A DNA stretch of 64,000 nt. It comes from Gentiana macrophylla. Lineage: Eukaryota > Streptophyta > Magnoliopsida > Gentianales > Gentianaceae. The notes below the pieces were generated by a model. It had not been told where the DNA came from and ran no database searches. It worked only from the letters and a program-made list of their open reading frames with translations. The stretch covers positions 19,973 to 83,972 of the forward strand of contig JAOBSW010000933.1 in assembly GCA_026214975.1 (NCBI GenBank). The letters are read 5' to 3'. The position numbers were made by a program, and so were the translations under genes. Of the stretch, positions 37,375 through 49,900 are shown one piece after another; the stretch's first letter is position 1, and every line of letters begins with the position of its first letter.

Positions 37375-40300
37375 ATGGCGGAAAGAGTTGATGTTCAAAT
37401 TGAATCAAGCCAAAGTGTAAGAGGCTTTGTTGTTGATGCAAACAGAATCGAATCGCCATTAATATAGGTCAAGAATAAGAAGGTTTGCAGGCCTCGAGAA
37501 TATACTCAACATCGATTAGAAACAATTATCATACACCAATGTTATTGATTTTCGAAGAATATGGTTATAAAGAAGGAATCAAGCATTTAAAACCATCATG
37601 AAATGGTGAGGAGCTTGTAATCTCCTCCAATCACGAGGGAAGTGTTTGGATTTGAAGAAGTTGTTGATGGTCTCACCAATCCTCAAGCTATGGATTGACA
37701 AGATGGCTTTTGTAGATCGATCAAGACATGATGCAACTATCAAATCGCACTGCATCAACCGCAAAAACATTGGTATTGAATATATCCGCCGAGCAAGCTC
37801 ATTGCAAAGAACATACTTGGGCTAGTTGGGAAAGATGGATACTCTATCGTGACTCCAAGATAGAGCCGATGATTATCATCTGCAGAGCATGAAGTTTGAT
37901 CGGGCTGGGTACTTTATTCATTATATGAAGAAAGTTGCGAAGGAGGACAAACTAGTGAAAAGGAAATCAAAGGCCTTACCTTAGGTTTGATGTGATTCGC
38001 ACTCGCTAATCACTTGAGGTTCTCGACCTTGAACTCGGGCTTGACATAAATCACCCAGTATACAAGAAGGAGATTGATTATGCAATTCTCGGACTTGATG
38101 ATGATGAAGAGATTGGCCGGAGAGGTCCGCTGATGATAATGATGATGGAGATGATGGTGATATCTGGTGGTGAGCAGTGTTCAACAAACTAAGAAGATAT
38201 CCATCAAACCTCGGGCCGCACCAAAGAAAATCACTGGAAAGAGAAAGAGGCTGATGTTAGAAAGACTACAGTAAGTCTTGAAATCAAAGAGAACAAGAAA
38301 GGAAACAAAGACAGATCGATGAGTCTCGCCGAGGGTCAAGTGGAGGTTATCGACTCGCTGTGGAGCTTCAAGAAAACTCTGGTGAAATTTTTAGAGAACA
38401 AATGTAAGGAAGCTAGTAGAAAAAGAAAATTGACTAGAAAAGATGATGATGATGAACCCTATCCAAGAGGATGAAGGAGGTTGCCAAAAAGAAGAAATAT
38501 GGCAAAGGGAAAGAGTTGAAAAACTTGGAAGCTCAAAGAGTCCAAGAGGAAGCACCAAAGAGAAGAGGAAGAAGAGGTCGCTGAGGCCGAGCCTCTAACT
38601 ATCATTCCACCGCTTGTTATCAAGTGATTCTCAAATGAAGAAGTTATCAAGTCCACTGATGCCGAACAAAGTTGTTTTTGAGCAATCAGAGAGGATGTAC
38701 AGCAGCTTCATCGACCTCGAGCCCGCCAGAGTATCCATCAAGAACCACAAAGAAACCACCGAACTCGAACCTCGCTGTGGTGGTTGAAGAGGTGATTGGA
38801 GACTTGGTTGAAGACCCCGCAAATTTGGCAATAGTTCGTGGGGAAGAGCAGTCACGCTAACCCCGCCGATGAGCATGTAAGTCGTGGGGAACCAAGTGTG
38901 ATACAGATGGAAGTAGTAGGTAATAAATGTACAATCACAAAGAACTCGCCGACTTTCAAACATCTGTAGAAGAAACTATGAATCGCTTGTTGGAACCTTT
39001 GAGGTCAACAAGCTACCGAGTCGCTCCTCAGAGATCTTTTATGCCATTTGAAAGGCATGTGAAAAAGAGCAAGAAAATCAAGAGTATGTGGATCCCAAAC
39101 TTCAAAGAAATTGCCGATTATTTTCAATGGAAGTTTGGTTTCTACAAGAGACAAAAGCCACCAAGCCAACCAATGATCGATTTTGAAGAATGGGCTTTTA
39201 ACAAGTTGGGAGTGGAAAACTTGTCGGATCTCGATTGATACAACCTTGCCGCAATCAAGATCGATGGATCTATTTGATGAGCAAATAATGAGTGAGGGTA
39301 TCAAATTTAGAGATCCAAGAGATGGTCCTGATGATTCTTCTTCATCATCGATAGTAGAGGAGATTTTTCCTCCGACTGTGAGAATCAAGTGGGGCTGCAC
39401 TAACACATGTACCATCCGCACAAATACCACTCGATAAGCCGTAGATCTGGCCGAGGCCGCAAGAGATCGAGAAATGGATGAGGATCTACAAGATCTCACC
39501 ATGGATGATCTAGAAGCACTAATCAATGAGGGAATTACATTGAGTGCCGGTAGGTCGATCGATGAACCAAGCACATTTCATGTTGTAGAGCCTCATCGCA
39601 CAACCGAAGATGTACAGAGTGAGGATTTGGATGGAGAAAAGACCATCGACTTCAAGTGAACCAAGTGCTAGTTCCGAGGAATCCATTGAATATCAAAGTG
39701 GATTTGACTTTGAAGGGATTCTCACCAAAATCGCCATGATTCTCGCCAAGATTGGTCATGCAGAGGTTTTCAAGTGGATAATGAAGCTATATTTAATCCA
39801 CAGAAATTGAAGAGGAGGTACAGTTGTCGAGGTACAAACAAAGACTCGACAAAGGTTGGAACAGAGGTACAGTCGCCGAGTCTCAAACAAAGACTGACAA
39901 AGGTTGGAACCAGAGTTGGGCAATGAGGAAACCCCGCTGTTGATGAGGTCGCCAGAAGAGGAGCCTCGCTGGAGCCAAGGCCATCAGAGGGGAAGGATAG
40001 TCAGCAGATCGCCGTTAACGAGGATGAGCAAATTACTGGACTATGACTACAATGATGAAGAATTTCAAATTTTTGAGAAGAAGAAGTTGTTGAAGAACCC
40101 GCACAAGATCCTATCCTTGAAGATGTTCTTGGTGCAATGGTTGAGGAAGGACCTCCCCTCGCCGAGAGAGATATGAGTAGAGCAATGGTCATCGCAGACA
40201 ACAGTGCACAATATAGAGTCGAGGAGCTCACGATGGATCTACCGATAGTAGAATGGCCAAGTGGAGTGCCAATTGAAGTTGTCAAATGAGTTAAGAACTG

Positions 40301-41340
40301 TAAGAAATGACATGCAACAGCTTAAGAACTCAATTGACAGTAAGAAAGTAGATTTGAAGAATCGATGAAGATGGTAAATGATAATAGATAATCCATCGAC
40401 ACAGCTTGTTTCAAACTTTGCATCTACTCAAAATGCAATGAATGATTTGATACTAGATGTCAAGGGTATCAAAGTTGAAATAAAGCCAAAGACAAGTTTC
40501 TAAAAGATCAACTTGTCTCTATACATGAGAAACTTGACAAGCTTGTCAAGCTCCCAAACTTGCCGAGCCTCGCTGTCGACAACAACCTCGCCATGCCTCG
40601 ATCCCAAATTTCATCAAAGGATCAACAGATCGGAAGAGACCCCGCAATCAAGGATTACTTCACTTGATACTAGAATCGAACTATGGAAGTGTCAATTACA
40701 CAGAGTGATAGTATCACAGAAGCTATTCATGGCCTCATCTCACGCTTTTGTTGATGATGTCACTGGGGGGAAGAGGGCTAATCACCGCAAAGAAAGGAGG
40801 TCGCTAGACTCTTTGCACGTAAGAGATGGACTGATGATACAAATGCTTTTAGGCAACCTCGCACCGGCAGAGTGCAACTCACCGATGATCTCCTATCACA
40901 AGACAAGAAAGAGTTTCATAAATGTATGAGACCTTATCGTGACATGGGATTTCATGAAGGTCTTAACTCTTCTTGAGTTTGAAGTTTTGGGAGGCAAGGA
41001 TTAAAGCTTTAAGAGCAAATACCAGAGGCGTGAAGAAGAAGTAGCAAAGGTGAAAAGGTGCCGCTAATTACAAAAGCAAAAGATTCATCAATGAATTTAA
41101 GGAGTCAGATATGAAGTTTGGCTTCAGGTGAATCGATCAATCTTGTCCCGCTCAAGCATGGAATTGTGTGGAAACAAGTCAATCCTATATTGATTTTACA
41201 CTTAATTGAGAATGAATGGATGGTTGAAATGATAGAAGAGATCAGAGCCTATCAAGAGCAAGTCGAGAAGGCTAGACAAGAAAGAGAGAAGAGAGATAAT
41301 CAAAGATCGCCTACTTATCATTTTATCTTTGTTGATCTAG
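37375..41340 (+). pseudogene. Element C: ORF3, accessory protein (broken, full span)
   Basis: This is the least truncated ORF3, about 3.95 kb or roughly 1,300 codons if intact. ATG 37,375 opens MAERVDVQIESSQSVRGF. Then come a LIAKNI-like region (about 37,795-37,815) and YFIHYMKKVAKEDKL (about 37,910-37,955), which resembles the putative plant transposon protein domain. Basic clusters KRKLTRK and KKKKYGKGKE lie at 38,418-38,520, and RRSFMPFERHVKKS near 39,030-39,070. DGPDDSSSSSIVEEIFP (about 39,321-39,370) and EMDEDLQDLTMDDLEAL (about 39,471-39,520) follow. Coiled-coil-like sequence lies near 40,490-40,545 and in the tail EEIRAYQEQVEKARQEREK (about 41,238-41,294). It has only one copy of the VVVEQS repeat that A and B have twice. 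Role unknown. Confidence 0.65.
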
Positions 41341-41450
41341 TTGTAATAATCGTGGAACAAATATTTATAATGAGAATTGACTAAATTTGTTCTGCTTTGT
41401 GTTTTTATCTTTTGCTTTGTCGATTAGGTGAGGGTAGTGGCATCATCACC
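41341..41450 (+). other. Element C: untranslated stretch before the LTR
   Basis: T-rich stretch with tgtttttatcttttgc and gattaggtgaggg, aligned with 17,930-18,056 of element A. No gene is seen. Confidence 0.5.
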
Positions 41451-41462
41451 AAAAAGGGGAAA
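41451..41462 (+). promoter_or_regulatory. Element C: polypurine tract
   Basis: The purine run aaaaaggggaaa ends one base before TGTTGG of LTR4. It is the expected plus-strand priming site. Confidence 0.8.
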
Positions 41463-41463
41463 T

Positions 41464-42521
41464 TGTTGGACTTATTTTTAGTTTTGATGATGAGTGCCAT
41501 ACTAGTCGTTATAGTGCAAAGGCAAAAAGATGTCTAGATAAAATGTATAGGTTTATTAGAGTTTGATTCATAAATAGGTTTGATCAAACAAGCATCGTAA
41601 AAGGTCGCCGATCGCTTATCGCCAGATCGGTCTCAGGTCAAGAGGGTAGATAGGTCAAGATCAGACGGGTCTGAACTCCGTCAAGATCAAGATCAAGGCC
41701 GAGGGTTCAAACTCAAGAAATGAAGGCTAAGGGATCAAACTTAGTATTTAATGTCAAGGATATGGAATCGTAATTTAGGCAAGTCCGTGATGACCTAAAC
41801 TGATTACATATACCTTGTGTGTAAGGTCTAAGTTCCACAAGTTGGATGATGTTTGGAACTTAGTTATAATTAAAATGATGTAATCTAACTTCACAAATAA
41901 AAGTTGATAAAAGGAATCACCGTGCATTATATTTTACAGACAAAAATATGATGTTCAAGAGATCGATTGGTTTTACAAAGCAGATCGATGAACTCGCCGA
42001 TATATACCTCGATTAATTCAAGATTATTGGAAGTTACATGGATAAGAACACAACAACTACCCGACTTATCAAGCAAATCAAAGGTCGAGATTAAAAGACG
42101 CTGGGATGATCCATATTTTTATCCATTGATACAAGTCAAAGGGGTGGACAGATCAGATCATTAAAAGTAATCCCGATAAAGGTCACCCTATGAATAGTGA
42201 TGTAACGCAAGGTGAGGATGGGACAAATACAAGGAACGGTCACATTTGAATTTCAAATTCAAGTCACATGCATTCCTACCTATAAATAGAGGACTTTCAA
42301 CTCAACAAGAAGATGATGAATTTTGGAATAAACTTCAAGTGATAACATCGAAATAAAACACCCCATCGAACTTCATCGAGCTTAAGGTCAGCCGATCTAG
42401 TTATTTTCTTCAAGTGCATTCTGTGTTCAAGCCGCATCAAGCATACACACTTGAAGACCGTAAGTCAGCTGATTATATCATCCTAATCAAGCCGCCGTGA
42501 ATCAATCATTTATTTGATTCA
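41464..42521 (+). mobile_element. LTR4, truncated copia LTR
   Basis: It begins TGTTGGACTTATTTTTAG and aligns to LTR3 for about 1,058 bases, including the TATA box tataaataga at 42,281-42,290. It stops after tatttgattca, where satellite 2 starts at full consensus. The remaining 630 bases or so and the CCAACA end are missing, so no target-site duplication can be tested. Confidence 0.85.
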
Positions 42522-45500
42522 GAGTTCAAATTGTGTTTTTCTCTGGTAACGAAGTTGTCCTTGAAGAAAAAAGGTTTTTTCTCCGATAACGAGTGGACAT
42601 CGCCGAAATTTGTGTTTTCCTTTATAACGAGTAGAAATTTGTGTTTTATCTTTGGTAACGAGTTCGAATTCATGTTTTCTTCATATTAACGAGTTCAAAT
42701 TGTGTTTTTTCTCTGGTAACGAAGTTGTCCTTGAAGAAAAAAGGTTTTTTCTCCGATAACGAGTGGACATCGCCGAAATTTGTGTTTTCCTTTATAACGA
42801 GTAGAAATTTGTGTTTTATCTTTGGTAACGAGTTCGAATTCATGTTTTCTTCATATTAACGAGTTCAAATTCGTGTTTTTCTCCTGGTAACGAAGTTGTC
42901 CTTGAAGAAAAAAGGTTTTTTCTCCGATAACGAGTGGACATCGCCGAAATTTGTGTTTTCCTTTATAACGAGTAGAAATTTGTGTTTTATCTTTGGTAAC
43001 GAGTTCGAATTCATGTTTTCTTCATATTAACGAGTTCAAATTTGTGTTTTTCTCTCTGGTAACGAAGTTGTCCTTGAAGAAAAAAGGTTTTTTCTCCGAT
43101 AACGAGTGGACATCGCCGAAATTTGTGTTTTCCTTTATAACGAGTAGAAATTTGTGTTTTATCTTTGGTAACGAGTTCGAATTCATGTTTTCTTCATATT
43201 AACGAAGTTCAAATTTGTGTTTTTCTCTGGTAACGAGTTGTCCTTGAAGAAAAAAGGTTTTTTCTCGATAACGAGTGGACATCGCCGAAATTTGTGTTTT
43301 CCTTTATAACGAGTAGAAATTTGTGTTTTATCTTTGGTAACGAGTTCGAATTCATGTTTTCTTCATATTAACGAGTTCAAATTGTGTTTTTCTCTGGTAA
43401 CGAAGTTGTCCTTGAAGAAAAAAGGTTTTTTCTCCGATAACGAGTGGACATCGCCGAAATTTGTGTTTTCCTTTATAACGAGTAGAAATTTGTGTTTTAT
43501 CTTTGGTAACGAAGTTCGAATTCATGTTTTCTTCATATTAACGAAGTTCAAATTTGTGTTTTTCTCTGGTAACGAGTTGTCCTTGAAGAAAAAAAGGTTT
43601 TTCTCCGATAACGAGTGGACATCGCCGGAAATTTGTGTTTTCCGTTTATAACGAGTAGAAATTTGTGTTTTATCTTTGGTAACGAGTTCGAATTCATGTT
43701 TTCTTCATATTAACGAGTTCAAATTCGTGTTTTTCTCTGGTAACGAGTTGTCCTTGAAGAAAAAAGGTTTTTTCTCTGATAACGAGTGGACATCGCCGGA
43801 AATTTGTGTTTTTCCTTTATAACGAGTAGAAATTTGTGTTTTATCTTTGGTAACGAGTTCGAATTCATGTTTTCTTCATATTAACGAGTTCAAATTTGTG
43901 TTTTTCTCTGGTAACGAGTTGTCCTTGAAGAAAAAAGGTTTTTTCTCTGATAACGAGTGGACATCGCCGAAATTTGTGTTTTCCTTTATAACGAGTAGAA
44001 ATTTGTGTTTTATCTTGGTAACGAAGTTCGAATTCATGTTTTCTTCATATATTAACGAGTTCAAATTCGTGTTTTTCTCTCGTAACGAAGTTGTCCTTGA
44101 AGAAAAAAGGTTTTTTCTCTCGATAACGAGTGGACATCGCCGAAATTTGTGTTTTCCTTTATAACGAGTAGAAATTTGTGTTTTATCTTTGGTAACGAGT
44201 TCGAATTCATGTTTTCTTCATATTAACGAGTTCAAATTCGTGTTTTTCTCTGGTAACGAGTTGTCCTTGAAGAAAAAAAGGTTTTTTTTTTCTGATAACG
44301 AGTGGACATCGCCGGAAATTTGTGTTTTCCTTTATAACGAGTAGAAATTTGTGTTTTATCTTTGGTAACGAGTTCGAATTCATGTTTTCTTCATATTAAC
44401 GGAGTTCAAATTCGTGTTTTTCTCTGGTAACGAAGTTGTCCTTGAAGAAAAAAGTTTTTTCTCCGATAACGAGTGGACATCGCCGAAATTTGTGTTTTCC
44501 TTTATAACGAGTAGAAATTTATGTTTTATCTTTGGTAACGAGTTCGAATTCATGTTTTCTTCATATTAACGAGTTCAAATTTGTGTTTTTCTCTGGTAAC
44601 GAGTTGTCCTTGAAGAAAAAAAGGTTTTTTCTCTGATAACGAGTGGACATCGCCGAAATTTGTGTTTTCCTTTATAACGAGTAGAAATTTGTGTTTTATC
44701 TTTGGTAACGAGTTCGAATTCATGTTTTCTTCATATTAACGAGTTCAAATTCGTGTTTTTCTCTGGTAACGAAGTTGTCCTTGAAGAAAAAAGGTTTTTT
44801 CTCCGATAACGAGTGGACATCGCCGAAATTTGTGTTTTCCTTTATAACGAGTAGAAATTTGTGTTTTATCTTTGGTAACGAGTTCGAATTCATGTTTTCT
44901 TCATATTAACGAGTTCAAATTTGTGTTTTTCTCTGGTAACGAAGTTGTCCTTGAAGAAAAAAGGTTTTTTCTCCGATAACGAGTGGACATCGCCGAAATT
45001 TGTGTTTTCCTTTATAACGAGTAGAAATTTGTGTTTTATCTTTGGTAACGAGTTCGAATTCATGTTTTCTTCATATTAACGAAGTTCAAATTCGTGTTTT
45101 TCTCTGGTAACGAGTTGTCCTTGAAGAAAAAGGTTTTTTCTCCGATAACGAGTGGACATCGCCGAAATTTGTGTTTTCCTTTATAACGAGTAGAAATTTG
45201 TGTTTTATCTTTGGTAACGAGTTCGAATTCATGTTTTCTTCATATTAACGAGTTCAAATTCGTGTTTTTCTCTGGTAACGAAGTTGTCCTTGAAGAAAAA
45301 GGTTTTTTCTCCGATAACGAGTGGACATCGCCGAAATTTGTGTTTTCCTTTATAACGAGTAGAAATTTGTGTTTTATCTTTGGTAACGAGTTCGAATTCA
45401 TGTTTTCTTCATATTAACGAGTTCAAATTCGTGTTTTTCTCTGGTAACGAGTTGTCCTTGAAGAAAAAAGGTTTTTTCTCTGATAACGAGTGGACATCGC

Positions 45501-46784
45501 CGAAATTTGTGTTTTCCTTTATAACGAGTAGAAATTTGTGTTTTATCTTTGGTAAACGAGTTCGAATTCATGTTTTCTTCATATTAACGAGTTCAAATTC
45601 GTGTTTTTTTCTCTGGTAACGAAGTTGTCCTTGAAAGAAAAAAGGTTTTTTCTCCGATAACGAGTGGACATCGCCGAAATTTGTGTTTTCCTTTATAACG
45701 AGTAGAAATTTGTGTTTTATCTTTGGTAACGAGTTCGAATTCATGTTTTCTTCATATTAACGAGTTCAAATTGTTGTGTTTTTTCTCTGGTAACGAGTTG
45801 TCCTTGAAGAAAAAAGGTTTTTTCTCCGATAACGAGTGGACATCGCCGAAATTTGTGTTTTCCTTTATAACGAGTAGAAATTTGTGTTTTATCTTTGGTA
45901 ACGAGTTCGAATTCATGTTTTTTCATATTAACGAAGTTCAAATTTGTGTTTTTCTCTGGTAACGAGTTGTCCTTGAAGAAAAAAGTTTTTTTTCTCCGAT
46001 AACGAGTGGACATCGCCGAAATTTGTGTTTTCCTTTATAACGAGTAGAAATTTGTGTTTTATCTTTGGTAACGAGTTCGAATTCATGTTTTCTTCATATT
46101 AACGAGTTCAAATTTGTGTTTTTCTCTGGTAACGAGTTGTCCTTGAAGAAAAAAGGTTTTTTCTCTGATAACGAGTGGACATCGCCGGAAATTTGTGTTT
46201 TCCTTTATAACGAGTAGAAATTTGTGTTTTATCTTTGGTAACGAGTTCGAATTCATGTTTTCTTCATATTAACGAGTTCAAATTTGTGTTTTTCTCTGGT
46301 AACGAGTTGTCCTTGAAGAAAAAAGGTTTTTTCTCTGATAACGAGTGGACATCGCCGGAAATTTGTGTTTTCCCTTTATAACGAGTAGAAATTTGTGTTT
46401 TATCTTTGGTAACGAGTTCGAATTCATGTTTTCTTCATATTAACGAGTTCAAATTCGTGTTTTTTCCTGGTAACGAGTTGTCCTTGAAGAAAAAAAGGTT
46501 TTTTCTCTGATAACGAGTGGACATCGCCGGAAATTTGTGTTTTCCCTTTATAACGAGTAGAAATTTGTGTTTTATCTTTGGTAACGAAGTTCGAATTCAT
46601 GTTTTCTTCATATTAACGAGTTCAAATTCGTGTTTTTCTCTGGTAACGAGTTGTCCTTGAAGAAAAAAAGGTTTTTTCTCCGATAACGAGTGGACATCGC
46701 CGGAAATTTGTGTTTTCCCTTTATAACGAGTAGAAATTTGTGTTTTATCTTTGGTAACGAGTTCGAATTCATGTTTTCTTCATA

Positions 46785-46955
46785 TTAACAAGTTCAAATT
46801 CGTGTTTTTCTCTGGTAACGAGTTGTCCTTGAAGCAAAAAAGGTTTTTTCGATGATAACGAGTGGACATCGCCGTAAATTTGTGTTTTCCCTTTATAACG
46901 AGTAGAAATTTGTGTTTTGTCTTTGGTAACGCGTTAGAATTCATGTTTTCTTCAT
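46785..46955. repeat. Divergent satellite 2 monomer
   Basis: This monomer has several private substitutions (gaagcaaaaa, tcgatgataac, cgccgtaaa, gttttgtctt, aacgcgttagaattc) inside an otherwise uniform block. They are true-looking point changes rather than homopolymer noise. Confidence 0.6.
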
Positions 46956-49900
46956 ATTAACGAGTTCAAATTCGTGTTTTTCTCTGGTAACGAGTTGTCC
47001 TTGAAGAAAAAAAGGTTTTTTCTCTGATAACGAGTGGACATCGCCGGAAATTTGTGTTTTCCCTTTATAACGAGTAGAAATTTGTGTTTTATCTTTGGTA
47101 ACGAGTTCGAATTCATGTTTTCTTCATATTAACGAAGTTCAAATTCGTGTTTTTCTCTGGTAACGAGTTGTCCTTGAAGAAAAAAGGTTTTTTCTCCGAT
47201 AACGAGTGGACATCGCCGAAATTTGTGTTTTCCTTTATAACGAGTAGAAATTTGTGTTTTATCTTTGGTAACGAGTTCGAATTCATGTTTTCTTCATATT
47301 AACGAGTTCAAATTCGTGTTTTTCTCTGGTAACGAAGTTGTCCTTGAAGAAAAAAGGTTTTTTCTCCGATAACGAGTGGACATCGCCGAAATTTGTGTTT
47401 TCCTTTATAACGAGTAGAAATTTGTGTTTTATCTTTGGTAACGAAGTTCGAATTCATGTTTTCTTCATATTAACGAGTTCAAATTGTGTTTTTCTCTGGT
47501 AACGAAGTTGTCCTTGAAGAAAAAAGGTTTTTCTCTCGATAACGAGTGGACATCGCCGAAATTTGTGTTTTCCTTTATAACGAGTAGAAATTTGTGTTTT
47601 ATCTTTGGTAACGAAGTTCGAATTCATGTTTTCTTCATATTAACGAGTTCAAATTCGTGTTTTTCCTGGTAACGAAGTTGTCCTTGAAGAAAAAGGTTTT
47701 TTCTCCGATAACGAGTGGACATCGCCGAAATTTGTGTTTTCCTTTATAACGAGTAGAAATTTGTGTTTTATCTTTGGTAACGAGTTCGAATTCATGTTTT
47801 CTTCATATTAACGAGTTCAAATTTGTGTTTTTCTCTGGTAACGAAGTTGTCCTTGAAGAAAAAAGGTTTTTTTCTCCGATAACGAGTGGACATCGCCGAA
47901 ATTTGTGTTTTCCTTTATAACGAGTAGAAATTTGTGTTTTATCTTTGGTAACGAGTTCGAATTCATGTTTTCTTCATATTAACGAGTTCAAATTGTGTGT
48001 TTTTCTCTGGTAACGAAGTTGTCCTTGAAGAAAAAAGGTTTTTTCTCCGATAACGAGTGGACATCGCCGAAATTTGTGTTTTCCTTTATAACGAGTAGAA
48101 ATTTGTGTTTTATCTTTGGTAACGAAGTTCGAATTCATGTTTTCTTCATATTAACGAGTTCAAATTTGTGTTTTTCTCTGGTAACGAGTTGTCCTTGAAG
48201 AAAAAGGTTTTTTCTCTCGATAACGAGTGACATCGCCGAAATTTGTGTTTTCCTTTATAACGAGTAGAAATTTGTGTTTTATCTTGGTAACGAGTTCGAA
48301 TTCATGTTTTCTTCATATTAACGAAGTTCAAATTCGTGTTTTTCTCTGGTAACGAAGTTGTCCTTGAAGAAAAAAGGTTTTTTCTCCGATAACGAGTGGA
48401 CATCGCCGAAATTTGTGTTTTTCCTTTATAACGAGTAGAAATTTGTGTTTTATCTTTGGTAACGAAGTTCGAATTCATGTTTTCTTCATATTAACGAGTT
48501 CAAATTGTGTTTTTCTCTGGTAACGAGTTGTCCTTGAAGAAAAAAGGTTTTTTCTCCGATAACGAGTGGACATCGCCGAAATTTGTGTTTTCCTTTATAA
48601 CGAGTAGAAATTTGTGTTTTATCTTTGGTAACGAGTTCGAATTCATGTTTTCTTCATATTAACGAGTTCAAATTGTGTTTTTTTTCTCTGGTAACGAAGT
48701 TGTCCTTGAAGAAAAAGGTTTTTTCTCCGATAACGAGTGGACATCGCCGAAATTTGTGTTTTCCTTTATAACGAGTAGAAATTTGTGTTTTATCTTTGGT
48801 AACGAAGTTCGAATTCATGTTTTCTTCATATTAACGAAGTTCAAATTGTGTTTTTCTCTGGTAACGAGTTGTCCTTGAAGAAAAAAGGTTTTTTCTCTGA
48901 TAACGAGTGGACATCGCCGGAAATTTGTGTTTTCCTTTATAACGAGTAGAAATTTGTGTTTTATCTTTGGTAACGAGTTCGAATTCATGTTTTCTTCATA
49001 TTAACGAAGTTCAAATTTGTGTTTTTCTCTGGTAACGAAGTTGTCCTTGAAGAAAAAAGGTTTTTTCTCTGATAACGAGTGGACATCGCCGGAAATTTGT
49101 GTTTTCCTTTATAACGAGTAGAAATTTGTGTTTTATCTTTGGTAACGAGTTCGAATTCATGTTTTCTTCATATTAACGAGTTCAAATTTGTGTTTTTCTC
49201 TGGTAACGAGTTGTCCTTGAAGAAAAAAAGGTTTTTTCTCTGATAACGAGTGGACATCGCCGGAAATTTGTGTTTTCCTTTATAACGAGTAGAAATTTGT
49301 GTTTTATCTTTGTAACGAGTTCGAATTCATGTTTTCTTCATATTAACGAGTTCAAATTTGTGTTTTTCTCTGGTAACGAGTTGTCCTTGATGAAAAAAGG
49401 TTTTTTCTCTGATAACGAGTGGACATCGCCGGAAATTTGTGTTTTCCTTTATAACGAGTAGAAATTTGTGTTTTATCTTTGGTAACGAAGTTCGAATTCA
49501 TGTTTTCTTCATATTAACGAGTTCAAATTCGTGTTTTTCTCTGGTAACGAAGTTGTCCTTGAAGAAAAAAGTTTTTTCTCCGATAACGAGTGGACATCGC
49601 CGAAATTTGTGTTTTTCCTTTATAACGAGTAGAAATTTGTGTTTTATCTTTGGTAACGAGTTCGAATTCATGTTTTCTTCATATTAACGAAGTTCAAATT
49701 CGTGTTTTTCTCTGGTAACGAAGTTGTCCTTGAAGAAAAAAGGTTTTTTCTCCGATAACGAGTGGACATCGCCGAAATTTGTGTTTTCCTTTATAACGAG
49801 TAGAAATTTGTGTTTTATCTTTGGTAACGAAGTTCGAATTCATGTTTTCTTCATATTAACGAGTTCAAATTCGTGTTTTTCTCTGGTAACGAAGTTGTCC

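Larger units (their letters stand above)
31193..41463 (+). mobile_element. Copia element C internal region (Sirevirus-like)
   Basis: The internal region is about 10.3 kb with all parts in order, including the ORF3 tail and polypurine tract. It is the most complete copy and the best guide to the family's structure. Its right LTR is cut by satellite 2. Confidence 0.8.

Noticed and set aside
37375..41340. Envelope (env-like) gene label for ORF3
   Set aside because: The position fits, but I could find no signal peptide, membrane segment or fusion-type feature in readable parts.
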